A program made the position numbers and the translations under genes. Below the pieces are notes generated by a model. That model worked only from the letters and a program-made list of their open reading frames with translations. It did no database searches and was not told the DNA's origin. DNA of 25,897 nucleotides from Hyphomicrobiales bacterium (GTDB lineage Bacteria > Pseudomonadota > Alphaproteobacteria > Rhizobiales > Aestuariivirgaceae): assembly GCA_020029455.1 (NCBI GenBank), contig JAIBJH010000013.1, positions 1 to 25,897 on the forward strand, read 5' to 3'. Every line of letters starts with the position of its first letter. Position 1 is the first letter of the stretch. Of this stretch, positions 14,876-22,691 are shown one piece after another.

Positions 14876-15972
14876 CTTGCGGGGCGGGGTTTCCGCTCTG
14901 GCGAAGGCTTCACATTTTCATAGGCCTGCACGATGCGGCCCACGAGCTGATGGCGCACGATATCGGAGGTCTCGAACTTCACCTGCGCAATGCCTTTGAC
15001 GCCCTTGAGGATAGCGAGCGCATCGGCAAGGCCCGATGTCATGCCATTTGGAAGATCAACCTGCGTGGGATCGCCCGTCACCACCATGCGGCTTCCTTCG
15101 CCAAGGCGGGTAAGGAACATCTTCATCTGCTGCGGCGATGTGTTCTGCGCTTCATCGAGAATGACGAAAGCATTGGCGAGCGTGCGGCCGCGCATGAAGG
15201 CAAGCGGCGCAATCTCGATCTGGTTTTCGGCAAGACCCTTCGCCACCAGCGCATGGGGCATCATATCGTAAAGCGCATCATAAAGCGGCCGGAGATAAGG
15301 ATCGACCTTCTCCTTCATGTCGCCGGGAAGAAACCCCAGCCTTTCGCCCGCCTCAACAGCGGGGCGCGACAGCACGATACGGTCCACTTCTCCGTTCATC
15401 AGCGCTTCGGCGGCACAGGCCACAGCGAGATAGGTCTTGCCCGTGCCGGCAGGGCCGATGCCGAAAACAAGCTCATGCTTTCTGACCGCATCGATGTAGA
15501 GCTTCTGGTTGGGAGAGCGGGCCGAAACCGGTTTTCTCCGCGTACGGACGGTCGAGCTGTCGCCATCCCGCTCATGGGAGGACTTGACCATGCGGATAGC
15601 GCCGTCCACTTCACCGCGTGTGATCTCTCCGCCGCGGCTGGCGCGCGTGTAGAGCGAGAGTAGAACCGAGCGCGCATCATCGGCCGAAGACGAATCTCCG
15701 CGGATCGCCACGCGGTTGCCGCGCGGCGTGATGGCAACGCCAAGCCGGTGTTCGATCAATGCCAAGTGTTCATCATGCTCGCCAAAGAGCAGCGAGAGGA
15801 GCCGGTTGTCATCGAAGGTGAGCGTCAGCGTCTGGTCTTGTCCGTCTGCCCGGCCGCGGGGGCTCAAGAAGGTTGCGGCGCCTGTCGCCTGGCTCAAGTG
15901 GTCGATTCTCCGGTTGCTCGTAAGGCTAGTGAACGGCCAAATAATAGCGGAATCAAGCGGATTCTCCAACAT
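14872..15972 (-). CDS. phoH: PhoH-like ATPase (PhoL)
   Basis: A 366-residue predicted nucleotide-binding protein. It has an N-terminal KH-like segment (TLTFDDNRLLSLLFGEHDEHLALIE, GVAITPRGNRVAIRG) and then the PhoH ATPase domain: NQKLYIDA, Walker A GIGPAGTGKTYLA, and VDRIVLSRPAVEAGERLGFLPGD. Walker B AFVILDEAQNTSPQQMKMFLTR and the VVTGDPTQVDLP motif follow. It usually travels with ybeY and is implicated in RNA metabolism. The start is uncertain. The ATG at 15972 overlaps the end of miaB by 20 bases and lacks a ribosome site. A TTG at 15897 has GGAG 10 bases upstream and gives a more typical short N-terminus. The stop overlaps ybeY in ATGA. Confidence 0.94.
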   Translation of the reverse strand: MLENPLDSAIIWPFTSLTSNRRIDHLSQATGAATFLSPRGRADGQDQTLTLTFDDNRLLSLLFGEHDEHLALIEHRLGVAITPRGNRVAIRGDSSSADDARSVLLSLYTRASRGGEITRGEVDGAIRMVKSSHERDGDSSTVRTRRKPVSARSPNQKLYIDAVRKHELVFGIGPAGTGKTYLAVACAAEALMNGEVDRIVLSRPAVEAGERLGFLPGDMKEKVDPYLRPLYDALYDMMPHALVAKGLAENQIEIAPLAFMRGRTLANAFVILDEAQNTSPQQMKMFLTRLGEGSRMVVTGDPTQVDLPNGMTSGLADALAILKGVKGIAQVKFETSDIVRHQLVGRIVQAYENVKPSPERKPRPAR

Positions 15973-17323
15973 ATTGGCCGGAAAGGCTGTTGGGCATTGT
16001 CCCCACGATCTGCACCCGGACAATCTGGCCCAAGGCCGATTCGGGAAGCTCGCAATGAACGCTTTGCAAATAGGGTGATCGTCCAATCATCTGGCCCTCA
16101 TGCCGGCCGTTCTTTTCCACCAGGATGGGAAGGGTCTTGCCCACCATGGAATGGTTAAAGGCCTGCAGTTGTTCCGTCAGGAGCGCCTGCAGCCGCTGTA
16201 GCCGCTCAGCTTTCACCTCTTCTGGAACCTGGGCGTGTTCGGCTGCTGGCGTTCCCGGCCGCGCCGAATATTTGAAAGAGAAGGCGGCGGCGTAGTTTAC
16301 CAAGCGCACTAGGGCGAGCGTCTCCTCGAAATCCTTTTCGCTTTCGCCCGGAAAACCCACGATGAAATCCCCCGACATGGCCATATCAGGCCGCGCCTGC
16401 CGGATGCGCTCAATGAGTCTGATGTAGTGCTCAGCCGTATGTCCCCGGTTCATGGCCTTGAGCACCCGGTCACTCCCCGCCTGGATGGGGAGATGCAGAT
16501 AGGGCATCAGCTTATCGTTCGTGGCATGGGCCTCGATCAGCGCGTCCGTCATGTCCCGCGGATGACTTGTCATATAGCGGATGCGCTTGATGCCATCGAT
16601 CCGTGACAGTTCGGCGACAAGGGCAGCAAGATTGGATTCTCCATCCGCACCGCCGCCGCGATAGGCATTGACATTCTGGCCCAGCAGCGTGAGTTCCACC
16701 ACACCCTGTTCGGCAAGCTTGCGCGCTTCGCTCAACACCTGAGCAACTGGCCGCGAGAATTCACTCCCGCGCGTATAAGGCACCACACAGAAGGAACAGA
16801 ACTTGTCGCAGCCTTCCTGTATGGTGAGGAAAGCGGCAACGCCTTGTTTCGTGCGCAGCGATTTTTCCGCCAGCGCATCGAACTTGTCCTCCGCCGGAAA
16901 CTCCGTCTCAATCACGGCGCGGCCGGTGCGCGCCTGTTCCTTCAGGAGTTCTGGCAGGCGGTGATAGGTCTGCGGCCCGAAGACGAGGTCAACGGCTTTC
17001 TGCCGCCGGATGATTTCTTCGCCTTCAGCCTGGGCCACGCAGCCCGCAACGGCGATCTTGAAGTCACGGCCTTCTAACTGGCGCTCCGCCTTCAGCCGTT
17101 TAAGCTTGCCCAACTCAGAATAAACCTTCTCTGCCGCCTTCTCGCGGATATGGCAGGTGTTGAGGATCACAAGGTCGGCATGCTCGGGCGCATCGGCAAG
17201 GCCATAGCCCTCCGCCGCCAGAAGCTCTTCCATGCGGATCGCGTCATAGACATTCATCTGGCAGCCATAGGATTTGACGAAGGCTGTCTTCACCGTTCCC
17301 TTGATGGTCTTGGCGTCATCCAT
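15953..17323 (-). CDS. miaB: tRNA-2-methylthio-N6-dimethylallyladenosine synthase MiaB
   Basis: A radical SAM methylthiotransferase acting on i6A37 of tRNAs that read UNN codons. The 456-residue product has the N-terminal MTTase domain with three cluster cysteines (KSYGCQMN, LNTCHIREKA, AVAGCVAQAEG). The radical SAM motif CDKFCSFCVVPYTRG (CxxxCxxC) follows, then LLGQNVNAY and YLHLPIQAGSD. The C-terminal TRAM domain includes GRSPYLQSVH. Length and order are standard. It starts 10 bases after the plsC stop and is followed by phoH with an overlap, in line with the usual miaB-phoH-ybeY order. Confidence 0.98.
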   Translation of the reverse strand: MDDAKTIKGTVKTAFVKSYGCQMNVYDAIRMEELLAAEGYGLADAPEHADLVILNTCHIREKAAEKVYSELGKLKRLKAERQLEGRDFKIAVAGCVAQAEGEEIIRRQKAVDLVFGPQTYHRLPELLKEQARTGRAVIETEFPAEDKFDALAEKSLRTKQGVAAFLTIQEGCDKFCSFCVVPYTRGSEFSRPVAQVLSEARKLAEQGVVELTLLGQNVNAYRGGGADGESNLAALVAELSRIDGIKRIRYMTSHPRDMTDALIEAHATNDKLMPYLHLPIQAGSDRVLKAMNRGHTAEHYIRLIERIRQARPDMAMSGDFIVGFPGESEKDFEETLALVRLVNYAAAFSFKYSARPGTPAAEHAQVPEEVKAERLQRLQALLTEQLQAFNHSMVGKTLPILVEKNGRHEGQMIGRSPYLQSVHCELPESALGQIVRVQIVGTMPNSLSGQYVGESA

Positions 17324-17333
17324 GAGCCGGGTG

Positions 17334-18110
17334 CTAGCGCAAATCGGGGGTGCCGTGAAGCGCTGCTGCCAGACCCTGCCGGATTGCCTTTTCCGACGCC
17401 TCCGCCGCCGTCTTGCGGTTAAGGCCCGTCTCCACCGAAAGCGCCTCGTGAATGATGACCGTCACGCCCAGCGGCCCCTCGCCCATGAAATTCCAGAGAT
17501 GGAAAATGAGGTTCATGTCGCCGTACCAGGCAAAGGAAGGGCGGTCGCGCCGCGTCATCGGCAATCCCCAGATAGACCGATAGGCCAGGGTGACGGGTAC
17601 AATGTCGATGTGCGGTGCCGTGGCGGCGGCAAAGAGCGAGGACTTAAAAGGCAAAACCGAGGCGCCATCATGGGATGTGCCTTCGCCGAAAAGCACAATG
17701 GTCTCGCCCGCGGCCAGGCGTCCGGCAACACTGTCCGCCACTTTCGCGGTGGTGTGCCGGCGCTCCCGGTCGACGAAAACTGTGCGCTGCAGCCGCGCCA
17801 GCGTGCCGAAAAAGGGCCAGCGGGAAACTTCGCGCTTTGCCACGAAAGAGAGCGGCATCACGGCGGAGAGGATCACAACGTCGAGCCATGAGACATGATT
17901 GGAAATGACAAGGCAGGGGCCTTGAGTAGGCAATGTGCCAGTCACATTCAGCCTGATGCTGAAGAGACGGCAGAGCAGGCGGTGATAATGGTGCGGGAAA
18001 ACGCGCGCACCTTCCGGAAAAAACCAAAGCAACATCTGTTGCACCGGCATCAGCGGCAAAGTCAGTACAATAAATGCCGCACACTTCAACACCGCGCGCA
18101 GCGTACTCAT
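17334..18110 (-). CDS. plsC: 1-acyl-sn-glycerol-3-phosphate acyltransferase (PlsC family)
   Basis: The 258-residue membrane-associated acyltransferase starts with a hydrophobic anchor (about residues 7-32, AAFIVLTLPLMPVQQMLLWFF). It carries the catalytic NHVSWLD (H-x4-D), the FVDRERR block, the substrate-binding FGEGTSHDG (EGTS), and VPVTLAY. It converts lysophosphatidate to phosphatidate, or acylates a related lipid such as in ornithine-lipid synthesis; the exact acceptor is not decided by the motifs. The ATG overlaps the tsaB-rimI stop in ATGA. Placement between rimI and miaB is typical of Hyphomicrobiales. Confidence 0.92.
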   Translation of the reverse strand: MSTLRAVLKCAAFIVLTLPLMPVQQMLLWFFPEGARVFPHHYHRLLCRLFSIRLNVTGTLPTQGPCLVISNHVSWLDVVILSAVMPLSFVAKREVSRWPFFGTLARLQRTVFVDRERRHTTAKVADSVAGRLAAGETIVLFGEGTSHDGASVLPFKSSLFAAATAPHIDIVPVTLAYRSIWGLPMTRRDRPSFAWYGDMNLIFHLWNFMGEGPLGVTVIIHEALSVETGLNRKTAAEASEKAIRQGLAAALHGTPDLR

Positions 18111-19204
18111 AGAACGAGGGTCATGGTGATCGCGTCGGCCGTGGCTCCCTCGCTCCGCGAATAATAGCCGCGCCGCCGCCCCGTCTCTTTGAAGCCGAGG
18201 CCGCGATAGAGGGCGATTGCCCCTTCATTGTCGGCAGCGACTTCGAGAAAAAGCTTGCTCGTGAGTCTTGCCTTGAGTTCCGTTACAAGCGCCTCCATCA
18301 GCAGTTTTCCAAAACCCTGGCGGCGGTAGGCTGAAAGGACGCAGAGCGTATTCAACTCAGCTTCCCCGGCAATCCACTGGAACTGCAGAAAGCCGTAGGT
18401 GCGCCCCGCCAGATCCACCATCAGCGCGCCGGAGCCCGGAACCGAAAGCGCAGAGCGCAGCATTTCCTCCGTCCAGCCCGGCGAAAAGCAATTGCTGTGG
18501 ATGGCGGAAAGGAGCGCCAGCCTTTCGGTGGTGGCGTGGCGCACATGAGGGTGGGCAAGGTCAGGCGCCGCCGAGGGCTTGGCATCAGCCTCACGCAGAT
18601 AGAGCGGATCGGCCGGATGATCCGTAGGCGGAAGATCTAGCGCATATGCGCCGAAGAGCGCCGCATCGGGCAGGTGACGGCCTATGGCCACGGCAAGCGC
18701 AGGATTGGCCGCAATGACGGCTTCTGCTCCCGTGCCGACCACCATGCCATCCGTCAGGTCCTGGGTTGCCTCCCGCGGGGTGAGGAGCGCAGGCATGCGT
18801 AGCGTCAGGAGAGAATGGCCGTCATAAGTCGCCGTATAGATCTTGCCCGTGCCGCCGGCCGTGTGGGCGATGAGCAGGGGCTTGGCCGCACCGGCATGGG
18901 GAACAGCGGTGGCGGTGAGCGTGTCGATACCAATGACTGGAATGTTGCGGGCAAGGCCAAGGCCCTTGGCATAGGATAGCCCGATCCTGACGCCTGTAAA
19001 GGTGCCGGGCCCGCGCGTCACTGCAACGCGGCTCAGCGCCTTGGGCGAAAATCCCGTTTCCCGGCAAATATCGGCGACAATCACGGGCAGCCTCTCCGCA
19101 TGACCACGCTCCATGACCTCAAAACGCGAAGCCAGGAGCTCCGCGCCCACAAAAAGCGCCGCAGAACAGCCTTCCAGAGAGGTATCGAGGACAAGCATCA
19201 CCAT
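18107..19204 (-). CDS. TsaB-RimI fusion: tRNA t6A synthesis partner plus N-terminal alanine acetyltransferase domain
   Basis: One uninterrupted 365-residue frame joins two normally separate proteins. Residues 1 to about 205 are TsaB (VLDTSLEG start, VTRGPGTFTGVRIGLSYAKGL, IGIDTLTA), the ASKHA-fold partner of TsaD in forming threonylcarbamoyl-adenosine at tRNA position 37. Residues from about 225 are a GNAT domain of RimI type (CFSPGWTEEML; STLxVLSAYRRQGFGKLLMEAL-like acetyl-CoA loop near 290-305; ALYRGLGFKETGRRRGYY), which acetylates N-termini such as ribosomal protein S18. In relatives tsaB and rimI are adjacent genes, so a fusion by loss of the stop is easy to explain. MVM at 19204 or M at 19198 may start it. 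First gene of the operon; the 12-base palindrome AGCCCCGGGGCT lies right upstream (19206-19217). Confidence 0.93.
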   Translation of the reverse strand: MVMLVLDTSLEGCSAALFVGAELLASRFEVMERGHAERLPVIVADICRETGFSPKALSRVAVTRGPGTFTGVRIGLSYAKGLGLARNIPVIGIDTLTATAVPHAGAAKPLLIAHTAGGTGKIYTATYDGHSLLTLRMPALLTPREATQDLTDGMVVGTGAEAVIAANPALAVAIGRHLPDAALFGAYALDLPPTDHPADPLYLREADAKPSAAPDLAHPHVRHATTERLALLSAIHSNCFSPGWTEEMLRSALSVPGSGALMVDLAGRTYGFLQFQWIAGEAELNTLCVLSAYRRQGFGKLLMEALVTELKARLTSKLFLEVAADNEGAIALYRGLGFKETGRRRGYYSRSEGATADAITMTLVL

Positions 19205-19367
19205 GAGCCCCGGGGCTTTAGCGCGCTTTCCGGCGATGTGGAACTACGCAAGCGAAGAGAACGCGGGCCAAGGTAAAATTCCGGGCTGGTTTGTTGCGGG
19301 AATGCCCGTGTTCCGGGGAAATTTCCATCAACTTCGCCTGGAAGGCAACTAAATTTGATTTTTTTCC

Positions 19368-19396
19368 TTGACATCTAAAGAATAGTGTCCTACATT
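19368..19396 (+). promoter_or_regulatory. Promoter of the lepA leader RNA
   Basis: TTGACA (19368-19373) is a perfect -35 box, followed after exactly 17 bases by TACATT (19391-19396) as -10. The stretch just upstream (19350-19367) is A+T-rich with a run of T, resembling an UP element. Transcription would start near 19402-19404, at the beginning of the highly structured region. Between this and the tsaB start (19205-19367) I see only a 10-base palindrome GGAAATTTCC at 19317-19326 and no gene. Confidence 0.7.
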
Positions 19397-19401
19397 GGGA
19401 A

Positions 19402-19683
19402 CGTGCACAGGAGGGAAACCTCCCCGCTGATTGACATCGTGAATGAGGCCCCGGGGCTGGCCTGAAAAAGCCCCCGGAAGCGCCGGTAGCCGGGCGCTTC
19501 GAGGCCCGGCTGTGCCCGGGCGCCTCAGCATGAAGGGTATTTTCCCTTGATGTTGAGGAGCCGTCCCGGTGGCTCCCCAGGACGGCCTCGAAGAGCCCGC
19601 AAGCTGCGACGGATGTTCTGCCAGGTTCGAGCTTCCCTTTGCCTTGACCTTGGGGAGTCTCACTGCCAAACAGCGCCCCAATC
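19402..19683 (+). ncRNA. Candidate structured RNA / long 5' leader of lepA
   Basis: About 280 bases with no plausible gene but many helices on the plus strand. GGAGG-GAAA-CCTCC (19410-19423) has a GNRA tetraloop. CCGGGGCT/AGCCCCCGG (19451-19477) has 8 pairs and one bulge. GAAGCGCC/GGCGCTTC (19477-19500) has an 8-base loop. A long hairpin around AAGGG-TATTTT-CCCTT (19523-19558) has about 15 pairs with one mismatch and one G-T pair. GGAGCC/GGCTCC lies at 19557-19576. A long-range helix joins 19492-19506 to 19584-19598 (14 of 15 pairs). Several helices exclude one another, as in a switch. I cannot match it to tmRNA, RNase P, SRP or 6S RNA. It runs to the lepA ATG with no terminator, so a cis-acting leader is as likely as a separate sRNA. 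Confidence 0.6.
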
Positions 19684-21489
<1,806 letters not shown>

Positions 21490-21500
21490 CCCACCCTGTC

Positions 21501-21548
21501 GTCATTCCAGCCAAGCACCGCAATGCGGTGCACGAGCTGGAACCCCGC
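21501..21548 (+). repeat. Interspersed palindromic repeat, copy B
   Basis: Begins GTCATTCCAGC, contains a 7-bp hairpin GCACCGC-AAT-GCGGTGC (21515-21531) and ends GAGCTGGAACCCCGC. It has the same plan as copies A and C, but the stem sequence differs in both arms together, so the helix is kept. It starts 11 bases after the lepA stop and may act as its transcription end. Confidence 0.75.
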
Positions 21549-21635
21549 TTTCCATCAAACTTGCCTAGGGCGGAAAGCTATTTAGGACGACGGGCTGCTT
21601 TTTCCCTTGCATGAGAATCCGCTGCACCATTCAAA

Positions 21636-21684
21636 GCTGGGTTCCAGCTCGCGCGATGCGTTCCGCATCGCTTGCTGGAATGAC
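21636..21684 (-). repeat. Interspersed palindromic repeat, copy C (inverted)
   Basis: Read on the minus strand it is GTCATTCCAGC, AAG, the stem CGATGCG-GAA-CGCATCG, then GAGCTGGAACCCAGC. It is nearly identical to copy A (1945-1994). It lies in opposite orientation to copy B, 87 bases away, so B and C can pair over GAGCTGGAACCC. The bases between them (21549-21635) show no gene. Confidence 0.75.
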
Positions 21685-21709
21685 GAGTGGATTGTGGGGT
21701 GGCATACAG

Positions 21710-21726
21710 TTTGGAATCGTTCTAAG
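21710..21726 (+). promoter_or_regulatory. Irr-type iron control element (ICE box) of mbfA
   Basis: TTTGGAATCGTTCTAAG closely fits the Irr box known from rhizobia (TTTrGAAynrTTCyAAA), with mirrored TTTGGAA and TTCTAAG halves. It ends 8 bases before the mbfA ATG and covers the A-A-G of the AAGG ribosome binding site (21724-21728). Irr represses mbfA under low iron in Bradyrhizobium and Agrobacterium, so the site agrees with the downstream gene. Confidence 0.75.
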
Positions 21727-21734
21727 GTTCCAGA

Positions 21735-22691
21735 ATGAAATCCTTCTCCGCTCTCACCGAACAGGAACTGCTCGCTCTCGCCATCTCCTCAGAGGAAGAT
21801 GACGCGCGAGGCTATGCCGCCTTCGCCAATGCGCTCTCGCCCACCTATCCCGCCTCGGCCAAGGTGTTCCATGAGATGGCCGAGGAGGAATACGAGCACC
21901 GCGACCGCCTGACTGCTGCCTACAAAAAGAAATTCGGCGATTTCATTCCACTGATCCGGCGGAGCGATGTCATGGGCTTCGTGCGCCATAAGCCCGCCTG
22001 GAACATTGCTGGCATGGGGATTGATGCCATGCGCCAGCATGCCGAGGTGATCGAACTGGAAAATGCCCGCTTCTATACGCAGGCCGCGGCGCAGGCTTCC
22101 GATCTCGGCATCAAGGACTTGCTGTTGAAACTGGCGGCAGCCGAGAAGGGCCACGAGTCACTGGCAAGGAAGCTTGGCCAGGAACATGTGACGCTTGGTG
22201 CCGTGGCCTCAGAGAAGGAAGCCGAGCGCCGGCTCTTCCTTCTGCAGGTGATCCAGCCGGGCCTCGTCGGGCTCATGGATGGCTCGGTTTCAACGCTCGC
22301 TCCTCTCTTCGCCGCGGCCTTCGCCACCGGCAATACCTGGGAGACATTTCTTGTGGGGCTTGCCGCATCGTTGGGCGCGGGTATTTCCATGGGCCTTGCC
22401 GAAGGCTTGTCGGACGACGGCAAGCTGACAGGGCGCGGCCATCCGCTGATCCGGGGTTTGTCGGCGGGCGTGATGACAACGGTGGGCGGCCTCGGCCATG
22501 CGCTGCCCTATCTCATTCCCGACTTCTGGCTGGCCACCTGGGTTGCGGTCGTTGTCGTCTTCTTCGAACTCTGGGCCATTTCCTGGGTGCGCTACAGATA
22601 CATGGACACGCCCTTCCTCAAGGCGGCGTTTCAAGTGGCGGTGGGCGGATTCCTCGTCTTCCTCACCGGCATCGTGATCGGCAGTGCCTAG
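21735..22691 (+). CDS. mbfA: Membrane-bound ferritin-like iron exporter MbfA (Er-VIT1 fusion)
   Basis: The 318-residue protein has an N-terminal erythrin/rubrerythrin-like four-helix domain (residues 1 to about 160). Its di-iron ligands are in SSEEDDARGY (E20/E21), FHEMAEEEYEHRD (ExxH) and VIELENARFY, with AAEKGHESL supplying the last pair. A VIT1/CCC1-type membrane domain follows (about 165-318): QPGLVGLMDGSVSTLAPLFAAAFA, LVGLAASLGAGISMGLAEGLSDDG, and hydrophobic helices ending VAVGGFLVFLTGIVIG. MbfA exports iron and protects against iron and peroxide stress. The ATG at 21735 has AAGG 6 bases upstream, within the Irr box. Its TAG shares bases with the convergent TAG of the SerC-SerA gene in the palindrome CTAG (22688-22691). 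Confidence 0.95.
   Translation: MKSFSALTEQELLALAISSEEDDARGYAAFANALSPTYPASAKVFHEMAEEEYEHRDRLTAAYKKKFGDFIPLIRRSDVMGFVRHKPAWNIAGMGIDAMRQHAEVIELENARFYTQAAAQASDLGIKDLLLKLAAAEKGHESLARKLGQEHVTLGAVASEKEAERRLFLLQVIQPGLVGLMDGSVSTLAPLFAAAFATGNTWETFLVGLAASLGAGISMGLAEGLSDDGKLTGRGHPLIRGLSAGVMTTVGGLGHALPYLIPDFWLATWVAVVVVFFELWAISWVRYRYMDTPFLKAAFQVAVGGFLVFLTGIVIGSA

Noticed and set aside
19621..19640. GGTTCGAG in the lepA leader as a tRNA/tmRNA T-arm
   Set aside because: The flanking bases cannot form a T-stem or acceptor stem, and no other tRNA or tmRNA signature is present.
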